A DNA stretch of 64,000 nucleotides from the NCBI GenBank assembly GCA_018398805.1, contig JAGFBZ010000851.1:1-64000 (forward strand). Reading direction: 5' to 3'. A program made the translations under genes and the position numbers. The notes beneath the pieces are model-generated. The model was not told where the DNA came from and made no database searches. It saw nothing but the letters and a program-made list of their open reading frames with translations. This DNA comes from Hirundichthys speculiger. Taxonomy: Eukaryota > Chordata > Actinopteri > Beloniformes > Exocoetidae. Numbering within the stretch: the stretch's first letter is position 1; each line of letters begins with the position of its first letter. Below, piece after piece: positions 1 to 10,939 of this stretch.

Positions 1-1069
1 ATCATAGTTATGCTGCTATAGGTCTACGCTGCAGGGGGACACCAACATGATCCATTAAGTTGTGTCTTCACCTTTTCTCTTCCCTCCTTTACCTTTCTTA
101 TTCAGCTGTATCCATAGTTACTTTTTTAATCTCATATTACTCCTGTAAATCACAATAAAAGGATTTCTATTCATTTAGATTTCTAGTAAATTACCATATT
201 GGCTCAAATATAGGACACATTGATTATAAGATGACTGCTATCTTTCAAATATATTTTGGGATGAAGACAATAAAGTTATTCATAAAATAACGCATTATTG
301 TACAATTACTAAAGGAAACCAGAGCCAAGCAGCAGTGAGGAAGACAGTAGTGGGTGTGAGGACCCACAGCCCTTTCAGCAAATGATGGAAGTAATTGTTT
401 CAGTGATGAATATAAAAGATATTGGTCAGATTGTGACATTGCCAGATCACACACCCCCAGACCTCACTCTCAGACACAGCAGGATGAGGCTGATGTCTCA
501 GCCAATGTCTCTGAAGAGACAACACCAGGACCCAGCTATCAAGAAAGTCCAAGAAAGGGTGTGGAATGTGCTGGAAGGCTTCTTCGTTTACACCAAATCA
601 AGCCCAGCTTGACCAGAAGAGGAAACATGTTTAGGACAGAGAGGGCTGGACCCACCCAGACTACATACAGCAAGTCTAGACCTTTTCGACTTAAAAATTG
701 TGGACATGCGCCCCCTAGTGGCCCCGCCATAACTGGAGTGTGCGGTGCTCCACCAACTAACCCAAACACAGCAGCGTGGAGCATCTGTTACTGATAACGC
801 AGACATGTCTTGGATTGATGATGTTAGGCAGTGACCTCCAGTTACAGATCAGGGTAGTTTATCGTGTTTTTAATGATTGGTTATGGAAATAGCATGATCT
901 ATTCCCATAACCAAACACTAAAAACTGTGGAACGCTGCAACGCTGGTTATAACTAACGTCAACAAACCATAAAGATTATGCTACTGTAACATTAACGCTA
1001 GCGGTAAATTAGGCTATGTGTTAATGTTATATTTAATTTATTTTATCATTCTTCTTAGTCATTCATTCA
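1..1069. other. Left edge, no gene recognised
   Basis: AT-rich sequence with no exon recognised. A GCGCCCCCTAGTGGCCCCGC segment at about 709-727 resembles parts of common fish repeats. Presumably eml6 intron 1. Confidence 0.35.
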
Positions 1070-1090
1070 TTCATTCATTCATTCATTCAT
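1070..1090. repeat. (ATTC)n microsatellite
   Basis: About seven ATTC units immediately left of the hAT-like element. Confidence 0.9.
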
Positions 1091-1464
1091 AGGCTTGTGC
1101 TAGTGCCGAGGGCTACAGTAGTAGGGCCCTATGAAATCCGTTTTATTTTTTCTCAAATTCCGTTTTGATTTTTTTCATTTTCTGTGTTTTTCGGTTTTTA
1201 ATTTTTGAGAATTTCGTTTTAAGAATTTTATGCAAATTTAACCCCAATACAGTATATAAAATAATGAAATATAGACAATTTATGCAAATATAACTGTAAA
1301 CGTTACTGTTATCATACTTTTAAACATATTGTGTCCAATAAAACATTCATTTTATGACAAAGAAAAAAATTCAAGAAAAAAAAACTAAAATAGGTAAAAT
1401 CCATTTAAAGTGAAAAAAGAAAGGAATTTCAACAGCTGTAAACTAATCATTTTAGCCTGTTTAA

Positions 1465-1554
1465 TTTATTCTGTTATCAGACATAGTTTGTCATGACGTA
1501 CCTGACATTTTTCAGGTACGTCATGACAAACTATGTGTCTGATAACAGAATAAA
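1465..1554. repeat. Near-perfect long hairpin (41/43-bp arms, 6-bp loop)
   Basis: The left arm 1465-1505 is the reverse complement of the right arm 1512-1554, apart from two extra bases in the right arm. The loop is about six bases. It lies inside the hAT-like element. Confidence 0.9.
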
Positions 1555-2009
1555 CTATATTTACTACAGCTGATATAGATGCTATGAAATCCAAAGCACT
1601 GAACACTGGTTGTGTGTCAGTGTGATTTTATCTTTAGGTGTTCCAGCTGTTACAGCCTCTTTGTGTTTTGATCAGTGAGGGATTCTGGCTTTTTTATGTT
1701 TGTGCTTTTCACTCGTCCAGTGATCCTCGCACGTATCTTTTCATGTCCATTCAATCGTGTCCTGGCTAAACTAGCAGAACACTGAATCACCAGACACATA
1801 ATAATCTCGGAGAAATGCTCTGTCCTGTACCTGGGAGACAGCCGGTAGTTCCTTCGCTTCTTCGTCGGTTTCTCAGGTGGCCGCTTCGACGTGTTTTTTT
1901 TTTTTTTTTTTTATTAATGAGGAAAGCGGGGCAGGAGGCGGAGAAGCGCGCAGTGTCCAAGCTTTTCGTGACCCCCGTTGGAACATTTTTTGAAGAAAAG
2001 TTCCTTTCA

Positions 2010-2200
2010 GGCCGCCCCGGTAGCGCAGTGGTTCGGGCAGGCGCCCAGGTACAGAGGCTACAGTCCTCGTGCGGCTAATCGCGAGCTCGACTCCCGGCTT
2101 GTCGGCTTCTTGCCGCGGGTCTCCCGTTCTCTCTGCCCCCCTTCCTGTCTCTCTCCACCATCAATACAAGTCACTAGTGCCAAAAAAATCTTAAAAAAAA
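2010..2200 (+). mobile_element. tRNA-derived teleost SINE
   Basis: Begins GCCGCCCCGGTAGCGCAGTG, a Pol III A-box-like start. A B-box-like GAGCTCGACTCCCGG follows about 60 bp later, then a pyrimidine-rich body ending CCTGTCTCTCTCCACC and an A-rich tail. This is a familiar fish SINE layout. It is not a functional tRNA gene. Confidence 0.7.
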
Positions 2201-2549
2201 AAGTCACTTTTAGTCCGAAGAAAAAAAAAAAACTTTTGCGCAAATTGCTGTTCAGTTCTGTTATATTGCGCATTTAAAGTGAATTCCGTTTTTAATCTCC
2301 AATTCCGCGATTCCGTCCGTGATTCCGTGATCGCGGATTCCATAGGGCTCTACAGTAGCCTCATACTGCTGTTCTTTCGGCCAGAATCGTCCGGGACTCT
2401 CAGCAAGACTATGAGTAGTATGAGATTGAATGTTAACGAAAACTCACCCGGCTGTATTTATTTGGAACAAAGTTCTTTCTGTTGATATTTTTCACCCACG
2501 TCTTCCTAACTTCTTGTTCCGCAAACAAGGCAGTCTTCGTGCAGTAAAG

Positions 2550-4977
2550 GGGTCATTCTACAGAAACGTCCACTTTTCTGTCCGTAGACTTTACAGGCCA
2601 GTTGCGTTGTAAAAATAATTACATTTAGGGATTTAATTATATTTTCAGACAAAACAATATGATATTTGAACAATTATACTTTTTTTAACCACTAATTAGT
2701 CATTATTTCTTTTTAATCATTTTAATGTTTTTCCAAGTATGACCAAAATGGCTGTCCCTACGGCCATGCTGGGAAATTAAGGGCTTTATTTTTAAGTGAA
2801 AAACATATACTTTATTAGCACAAATGCAAGTATGTGTTCATACATGTCCAATATATCACACAATTTTAAAAAAATCACAATATTGCAAATAAATATTATA
2901 AAAAACATAATAAATGTGTATGTCCCTTGGATTCACGTCACTGGGGTTACTGCATGACAAAAGACTATTATTTTGACATACAACGACATGGTGATGACAT
3001 CACAGGAAGTTATTTTGCTTCCTCTCTGAGGATTAAGGAAGAGAGACACATGGTGATTTCAATGTCCTTTTTCATTTTTTATAAATTTGAATAATTTACC
3101 CTAAGATTTTCTTCGAAGCTTTCGTGTAAGTCACTGGTATGACCTACTTTAATCTTTGGGAAATAAACATGGAAGAATAAAAATTATTAAATTCTGTACA
3201 ATTAAGTGAGTACTTCATGAATGTCAACATGTGGTTTGATTCTCTGTGGCAGCCATCTTGTAAAATAGATTTTTTATGACAGATGTCATTGGTGTTACCG
3301 TCACTGGTGTTACCATCCTGATGGGTAACTCCAGTGACTTTGATAACTATATGTAGATAGTCTTTGTTTATTTTCATATTCATATTTATTATTGAGTTGA
3401 TTTGCATATATAATGTTATATTCATATATTTAATTGATATAATAACATTTTGTGTCACTGTGAATCCCTGTTTAGACACCTATGGCTAAACTGAGTGCAG
3501 CTGAGAAGCAGAGGCAGTACAGAGAGTGTAGGGATGCTGACCCTCAACGCAGACAGGAATACTTACAGAAAAAGAAAAAGAGCTATGTCAGAGACATTAA
3601 AACAGGAAAGAGGAATAGAATCAGTGAGCTAACTGAAGGGAATAAGAGAGCTCAACGTAAGGAATGGAGGATTCGCCAGCAGAGGTGCAGGGAAAGATCT
3701 AGGACCAATGGACAGAATAGTGCAGAACCATTGACCCCTCCATCAACACCTGATACACCGCCCCTCAGGTCAAGGTTAAGATTAAACCACAAAAAATGCT
3801 ACTGTCTGCGGGAAGTTGCTCTTGTACCTTTGGAGGAAGCAATCAGTCACCCCAAGCAATGAGTTCAGGCCCACTGTCATTGAACCTCACCACTGTGGAC
3901 AATGGTGTGTTGTCCAGTACGATAACACCCCTTACCCTGGCATCATTCTACAGGTGGACGAGGGCAGTGTGCAAGTGAAATGCATGCACTCCAATGGAGT
4001 TAATATGTTCTACTGGCAAAGCCCGAGAAATGATGTGACCTGGTACGAGGATGGTCAGGTCATGTGCCTAATACCAGAACCCCTGGCACTAAATCGGTGT
4101 TCCGTCCGAATTGAGAAACAGTTCTGGGAGTTCATCAAGGAACTGTAAAATGAATTTATAGACATACTCACGTTCTTCATTTGAGTTTGTTTGTTTGCCA
4201 AAGAGTTAGTTTGTTTAATGTTTGTGTCACGTTTACAGACTGCAATTTCAGTTGAAAGATACATTTTTACATAGAATATTTTACTTGTGTTTTATACCTA
4301 TTGTTTTTTTTAAAGTTTATATTGTTACATGAAATATTTTGGTGTAGTGCCTCATTAGTGTTTTGGACTGCAGATGAGTTTAATCTTATGAGTGTCACTG
4401 GTGTCACATTATGTCACTGGTGTCACCGTGTGCATTTTTGGGAACATCATATTAAAACGTGTAAAATTTGTCATGGTAGGGATTTTGAATCAGTTTAATT
4501 TTTCTGTACTTACAAGTTCACATTTACAATATTTTATTATTGCTTCAAGTTAGCTGTTTTCAATTATAATTTCATTTTTACGGTAAAGACAAGGTTTAAA
4601 AACTGAAGAAATGTCATTCGAACACAGTTCTAATAAACATTTCTAAAAGAAATAAAATAATAATCTCTTGATAATTAGCCTCATCATTTTTGTACAGTTA
4701 CTGTGATTTAATGTGCAAAAGAAGTTGAGAATTAATATGTAATAAAAGTTGATTTTATTCCAAAATGAGGTGAGGTAACACCAGTGACAAATAAATGGTA
4801 TACGAAATCTTGAAATAAATATACAAAAAAGGCAAAAAGCCATTAAGGTGGACCTTATGCATGTTCTCATAGCCAATTAGTGTAGTAATAATGTAGTATA
4901 ATTTTAAAGACCAGAAAAAGAAATTAATTTTTAGTCATGATGACATGTCAAAAGTAGACGTTTTTGTAGAATGACCC
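2550..4977. mobile_element. TIR DNA transposon (about 2.4 kb) carrying a decayed gene and iterated motif
   Basis: The left end GGGTCATTCTACAGAAACGT at 2550 is matched by the reverse complement of ACGTTTTTGTAGAATGACCC ending at 4977. The inverted similarity runs for about 28 bp. The flanks share only AAAG (2546-2549, 4978-4981), so the target duplication is uncertain. Inside are a frameshifted gene (3482-4148) and eight copies of a 14-bp motif near GTCACTGGTGTTAC. The superfamily is not decided. Confidence 0.65.
3482..4148 (+). pseudogene. Decayed transposon-associated gene (basic N-terminal and Trp/Tyr-rich C-terminal parts)
   Basis: Two overlapping frames. The first, 3482-3862 (126 codons), begins MAKLSAAEKQRQYRECRDAD, is extremely rich in Lys/Arg/Gln, and has a Thr/Pro-rich linker. 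The second frame (open 3816-4148) gives the C-terminal block QWCVVQYDNTPYPGII, QVKCMHSNGVN, NDVTWYEDGQVMCLIPEP. The layout resembles multi-copy uncharacterised teleost proteins of transposons, with the middle part apparently missing and a frame change near 3860. No catalytic residues are recognisable. A DNA-binding role for the basic region is a guess. Confidence 0.55.
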
Positions 4978-5189
4978 AAAGGCTTGTGTATTTCACATAC
5001 TTTCTTCTTCCATTGTTGAATTTTCATGCCATTGTTGGCACAGTTTATGACGGAACATGTATTCCCACTCGACCGACTCGACATTATAAAAATATATATT
5101 TGTAGAAAGAGAAAAACACTGGTTAATCTGCGAGCCGGTGAAAGTGTCCCTCTGTAGCACAACCCAGCAATGGGGGACGGGGTACTTCC

Positions 5190-7743
5190 TGGGGGCTGGC
5201 CCGAAAAGGTCTATACTGACAAATATTTGATGAAAATAATTGCAGATTGCTCTAATGCTACATCACTGGCTTGAAGTGGGGACCCACTCAACATAACGCC
5301 TGATGATTTTTTTTTCTTTCATTTTATCTAAATACATTCACATACAAACATGTTTAGATTCATAGAAAAAAGTCCGCTAGCTTAATGCTAACTTATATGG
5401 GAAATTGCATAGCGATGCTAGCGGTTAGCATGTGCGGATTAGTGAATGTACTGTCAACTCTGTTAATGAACGAAAACGGTCTCTAAATGCGGTGTTACAA
5501 CATCTGAACATAAAAATAATACTCACAGGCAAACGTTTTCTGGCCATATAAAAAGGATGAAAGTTTTCCTGCTGTCTGTCTCTCTCTGACAACCTGTCAA
5601 CTGAAACTCTCGGACATTTGTCGTCTGAACCAGCTACGGAAACACTGAAGGCACAAATTAGCATTGCTACAAGAAAATCTGTGTCACATCCAGCAATTAT
5701 CCATGCCTTTTAAATACAAAGAACGGTCTTTGTCGCCATCTAGTGGCTGCTACCTTCTGCCGCCACTAGATGGCGACAAAGACCGTTCTTTGTCTTGAAA
5801 AGCATGACAACTAGATCAGACTTTTTTCATTCATAGATATCAAACTTTGGTGTTCTCTAATGGCCACATGCTTTGATGAAAAGTTACAATTTTCACTCTC
5901 TGGTATCTTTAATGTGTTTCCAACTGATTTAATATGGCTTGCAGTGTATCGACTCATCACACACGAAGCAGGGATGCCTAATGCAAAAGATGACATTTCC
6001 TGTTGCCAATAGGTGGCGCTACAAGGTTTCCTCAATCTGATAGCTGCTATGTATTAAGGATGAAACTACAGTCAAACTCATCTGTTTTGGACCAGATTAA
6101 ACACTTTATGGCCGAGTTACAGTCCATTTTTCTTTCATGGCGAGTCTTCGATATGACATAAAACTTCACCGCATCACTGCAGCCACGCCCTCTGGTAAAA
6201 AGTTATATGCTTCGCAAACTTTCTTCGGCCATGTGTCTAGATTAGAACAAAACAAGTTTGGAGTCAATCGGACCAAATCTCTGGGAGGAGTTCGTTAAAG
6301 TACGAGGCCTGGAAATGACCAAAATATTGGAGAAACTGCATGTTCCATTAAAAATAGCGGACTTCCTGTGAGAATTAGAGCATGGGTCCAAGAGACTTTT
6401 TTGTAGGTCTGAGGATGATACATCAGTCCCACAAAGTTCATGTCTGTAGGTAGAAGCATATCGAGGGGCTCATCGTTTTAAAAAAACAAGGTGGCGCTAT
6501 TGAGCCACTTTTGTGTGCCCATGTGCAGCACCCATAAATATGTAAAATTCTCACACAACTAATATGTGTGGAAATTTTTGCAACTTTTTGAGTATGTTAA
6601 GGCCCCCAAAAAGGCAATTTATTTTGGAGAAGAGCACTTCCTGTTTTATGATGAATAGCGCTGGCACCGTTGGACGTGCATACATGAAATTGTACATCAT
6701 GCAATCAGCACCCTTCTGACTTCAGTCTGACCGCTTCTCAGGCTGATACGATGAAGAGGAAGGTAAATAATGGACATAATAAGACAAAAATCATATTCCT
6801 ATGACCAGATGGTGGCGCTATGGAGTTCATCCAAGATTGTCATATACACTTGTTCAGGGTGGAAGAATCATCAGACATATAGCTTTTGGTGCAGATTGAA
6901 CAATGCATGTGCAAGTTATAACAACTTTTCCATTCGTGGCGAGACATCCAAACTTCGCCGTACTATCACAGCCACGCCCTTTGATAAAAAGTTACAGTTT
7001 TCACTGTCAATCATCTTCAAGACTTTACTACTGATTTGAACTGGTTTGAGGTCTGTCGGCTCATCACACTCGAGGCAGGGATGCCTAATGCATAAACTTG
7101 ACATTTCCAGTTGCCAATAGGTGGCGCTATAACGGTTCCTTAATCTGATAGCTGCTATGTGTTAAGGATCGGACTACGATCATACTGATCCGTTTTGGAC
7201 CAGATTAAACACTTTATGGCCGAGTTACAGTCCATTTCTCTTTCATGGCGAGTCTTCGATATGACATCAAACTTCGCCGCGTCACTGCAGCCACGCCCTC
7301 TGGTAAAAAGTTATATGCTTCGCAAACTTTCTTCGGCCATGTGTCTAGATTAGAACAAAACAAGTTTGGAGTCAATCGGACCAAATCTCTGGGAGGAGTT
7401 CGTTAAAGTACGAGGCCTGGAAATGACCAAAATATTGGAGGAACTGCATGTTCCATTAAAAATAGCGGACTTCCTGTGGGAGTTAGAGCAGGGGTCCATG
7501 AGACTTTTTTGTAGGTCTGAGGATGATACATCAGTCCCACAAAGTTCATGTCTGTAGGTGGAAGCATATCGAGGGGCTCGTCGTTTTAAAAAAACAAGGT
7601 GGCGCTATTGAGCCACTTTTGTGTGCCCATGCGCAGCACCCATAAAATATGTAAATTTCGCAGACAATGAATACGTGTGCAAAATCTCGTGAGTTTTCGA
7701 GTATGTTAAGGCCCCCAAAAAGGCGATTCATTTGGGAGAAGAA
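5190..7743. repeat. Teleost dispersed repeat with about 1.1-kb tandem duplication
   Basis: The segment at about 5850-6640 recurs at about 6955-7740 with high identity (for example CTTTATGGCCGAGTTACAGT at both, and the shared GGTGGCGCTAT motifs). Short open frames are fragments of the duplicated sequence, not genes. The 3' end leads into the AAT/hairpin array at 7744. Confidence 0.8.
5716..5793. repeat. Perfect 32-bp inverted repeat with 14-nt loop
   Basis: Arm 5716-5747 is exactly the reverse complement of 5762-5793. The arms include CGCCATCTAGTGGC, a motif common in teleost repeats. Transcribed, it would fold into a pre-miRNA-sized hairpin. Confidence 0.95.
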
Positions 7744-7748
7744 TAATA

Positions 7749-7789
<41 letters not shown>

Positions 7790-7901
7790 CATTCGAAATA
7801 CAATAGGGTCCTCGCACCCTCGGTGCTCGGGCCCTAATAATAATAATAATAATAAACATTCGAAATACAATAGGGTCCTCGCACCCTCGGTGCTCGGGCC
7901 C

Positions 7902-7941
<40 letters not shown>

Positions 7942-8115
7942 CATTCGAAATACAATAGGGTCCTCGCACCCTCGGTGCTCGGGCCCTAATAATAATAATA
8001 ATAATAATAATAAACATTCGAAATACAATAGGGTCCTCGCACCCTCGGTGCTCGGGCCCTAATAAACATTCGAAATACAATAGGGTCCTCGCACCCTCGG
8101 TGCTCGGGCCCTAAT
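7744..8115. repeat. Five-copy array of a GC hairpin unit separated by (AAT)n
   Basis: A conserved roughly 50-bp unit (AAACATTCGAAATACAATAG, then TCCTCGCACCCTCGGTGCTC and GGGCCCTA) occurs five times. The copies are joined by AAT microsatellites of different length; the last two copies have almost none. The GC part is itself an imperfect inverted repeat (GGGTCCTCGCACC / GGTGCTCGGGCCC). Confidence 0.9.
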
Positions 8116-10150
8116 GAAGCTTCCAGAGCTCCAGAGCTGTTAATGTCGTCCCAACCCCCGACAGGCGTGTGCTCCATTAACACGCATGTAGGACGCGTTT
8201 TAGCGTGCAGATCGTGGGAACGTGGACGGCCGCGGGGCAGATTGGCGGTGGGATGCTGGATGGATCATTTCTTCCTCATCGTCTTCATTCAGACCACTGA
8301 GCTGGGAAATGAGGAGCCACCAGCTCTGTCTGTCACATGACCTGAAGGAGGAGTCAGACACAATCACCTGCTCAGGTGTCACCCTGAGATGGGGAGGAGA
8401 CTTCACACTGAAACTGAGGACTTTTCCTCTCAAAATCAATTTTCTAGTGAATCAGAAGTCTGAAATTCACTTAAATTAACGGCATTCACACCTGACTGTT
8501 GAGGTAGTTTAAAAAAAAGTGATCAAAACTCTCTGACGTCACCTTCGGGTTTATGAAGCCAGTCTGAAGCCCAATCATCTTGGCATCTTGTCTCCTGGAT
8601 CCCTGAACGACTGATTTCATTTCTTCCAGGGTTTTAGATCTGAGTCCTGTTGATCTGTGGAGGAGGACGCTGCAGCTTCATCCTCTCAAGGACGAGCTGA
8701 GGTCCATCCCTGCAGGTTAGGGTTAGGTTAATCAGACTGCAGAGTGAACTGGCTTCAAACGCAGCAGGTCTGGTGTCCACCAGCAGCAGGGAACCTGGAC
8801 CATCTGGTTCTGAGAGTTTTCTGCAGTGGAAGCTGATAAACCCATAAACAAATTATAACTGAGAAGAAGACTGAGGAGAAGGAGAGCTGAGAAAGCTCCC
8901 GCCAGGGACGTATCTGATCCAGGACCACTGGAGCTGGACCTCCCAGAACAGATGTGAGCCAGCTGCAGATCTTAAGATTCCAATTATTGATGACAGTCTG
9001 AAGAAAGAGCACAAAAGATAAATACACAAAACCACAAAGAGACTCAGAAGAAAAAGTGGTAAAGCAGCAGCAGAGACGTTTCAACGACAGCCTGCAGCAT
9101 CTTTCTGCCACCTCAGTGAGCGATGAGCTCCGATCAGATCAGCCGGTTCTGCTGGCGACCCACCTGCTGAAGAAAGTGAGCTTCACAACAGACACATAGA
9201 CCCGAGGCGTCGCTGCTGGCTCTGAGCCAGTTGTTCTGGTTGGACTGGTTGCTTTGATGATGATGATGATGATGATGATGAGCCTGGAGGCTCCTCTACT
9301 GGGGGGTGATGAGAGGGGGATGGGGGGGGGGGGTTGAAGTCCAGTTAACTCACACCAGATGAATGAATCCATTTCCATCAAAATGTCATCTGAAGTCAGA
9401 GTTCTGGAGGAACCGGACTCACTTCTGACCCACAAAACTGCAAATGAACTGGAGTTAAAGATGCTTCCAGCTAGACTACAGGACCGACCTGTCCTGGTTA
9501 CAGATGCTTCCAACCAGACTGCAGGACCGACCCGTCCCGGTTCTGGTTTGGTCCCGGTTCAGGGTTGGTCCCGGTTCTGGGTTGGTCCCGGTTCTGGGTT
9601 GGACATCATGGAAGATCCATGAAAAAGCCAGAACCATCGTTCTCTCCTAAAGAAATATGAAACATTCCTGACTATTTTAAACTTTAATAAACTTCAACGA
9701 CACCAACAAATCACTATGATGTAAAAATAATCATCTATAAATGCCTACAAAGTCTGAAATCCTTTTTACTGTAGGCTTGTTTATTTTTTAGTTTAAGCTT
9801 GAAAGTAAATGACAACCTATTTATGGTCCACAGCTGTTTCTGTGAACATCTGTATTTCACATCTTTGCAGGTAACTTTTATTTTCAAACTGAATGAAATC
9901 ACAGCATCAAGGAGGAAAAATAACTAGTATGTGATGATGTCATAAAAATGTTATAATCTCCAAACCTTGGTCCAAAGCACAAGATTAATGTCCTCTGGAC
10001 AGTAAGAGACCTAAGATGAGATGTTTGACCAGACTACCATGTTCACATCATTTCAGCAGAAACAACTGCTGCCAAGTGTAAAACACGGTGGTGGACGGGT
10101 CATGATGTGGGATTGTTTTACTGCTACAGGACTACAGGACTCTGCTACAG
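8116..10150. other. eml6 intron 1, no gene recognised
   Basis: No exon or named repeat is recognised. It contains a (GAT)n microsatellite at about 9257-9280, a G run at about 9322-9333, and a short GGTCCCGGTTCTGGGTT repeat at about 9535-9600. Open frames are short and non-conserved in appearance. Confidence 0.4.
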
Positions 10151-10151
10151 A

Positions 10152-10428
10152 ACCTTCAGGACCAACCAGAACCCTCTGGACCAACCAGAACCGTCCAGAC
10201 CAACCAGAACCCACTGGACCAACCAGAACTGTCCAGACCAACCAGAACCCTCCAGACCAACCAGAACCTTCGAGGCCAACCAGAACCGTCCAGACCAACC
10301 AGAACCCTCCGGACCAACCAGAACCCTCTGGACCAATTAGAACCATCCAGACCAACCAGAACCTTCCAGACCAACCAGAACCTTCAGGACCAACCAGAAC
10401 CCTCTGGACCAACCAACCTTCCAGACCA
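10152..10428. repeat. 19-bp minisatellite (GACCAACCAGAACC unit)
   Basis: About 14 copies of a 19-bp unit of the form GACCAACCAGAACCNTCNG. Open frames on both strands are a by-product of the repeat. Confidence 0.95.
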
Positions 10429-10441
10429 TCTGCAGATACTG

Positions 10442-10926
10442 ACCACTAGAGGCTGCAGTTCCTCTACTGACCGCTAGAGGCTGCAGTTCCTCTATTTACC
10501 ACTAGAGGCTGCAGTTCCTCTACTGACCGCTAGAGGCTGCAGTTCCTCTACCGACCACTCGAGGCTGCAGTTCCTCTACCGACCGCTAGATGCTGCAGTT
10601 CCTCTATTGACTGCTAGAGGCTGCAGATCCTCTACTGACCGCTAGAGGCTGCAGTTCATCTACCGACCGCTAGAGGCTGCAGTTCCTCTACCGACCGCTA
10701 GAGGCTGCAGTTCCTCTACCGACCGCTAGAGGCTGCAGTTCATCTACCGACCGCTAGAGGCTGCACTTCCTCCACCGACCGCTAGAGGCTGCAGTTCCTC
10801 CACCGACCACTAGAGGCTGCAGTTCCTCTACCGACCACTAGAGGCTGCAGTTCCTCCACCGACCACTAGAGGCTGCAGTTCCTCTACCGACCACTAGAGG
10901 CTGCAGTTCCTCTACCGACCGCAGCC
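10442..10926 (+). repeat. 28-bp minisatellite, array A (AGAGGCTGCAGTTCCTC core)
   Basis: About 17 copies of a 28-bp unit made of ACCGACCGCTAG plus AGGCTGCAGTTCCTCT. It ends in an inverted half copy (GCAGCCTCTAGTGGTCGG) at 10921-10938. The same unit recurs in the opposite orientation at 13908-14285, and as single copies near 11865, 24019 and 42264. Confidence 0.95.
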
Positions 10927-10939
10927 TCTAGTGGTCGGT

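Larger units (their letters stand above)
1121..2349. mobile_element. hAT-like non-autonomous DNA transposon with 8-bp flanking repeat
   Basis: Terminal inverted repeats: GGGCCCTATGAAATCCG near 1124 matches the reverse complement of CGGATTCCATAGGGCTC at the right end. The 8-bp CTACAGTA occurs at 1113-1120 and again at 2350-2357, as expected for a hAT target-site duplication. No transposase is visible. The element contains a long hairpin (1465-1554) and a tRNA-derived SINE (about 2010-2198). Confidence 0.7.

Noticed and set aside
2011..2090. tRNA gene in the promoter-like region at 2.0 kb
   Set aside because: Only the A- and B-box words of a SINE are present; no cloverleaf could be drawn and a SINE body follows.
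7546..8183. Frames with poly-Tyr/poly-Leu
   Set aside because: Translations of the AAT microsatellite and hairpin array, not proteins.
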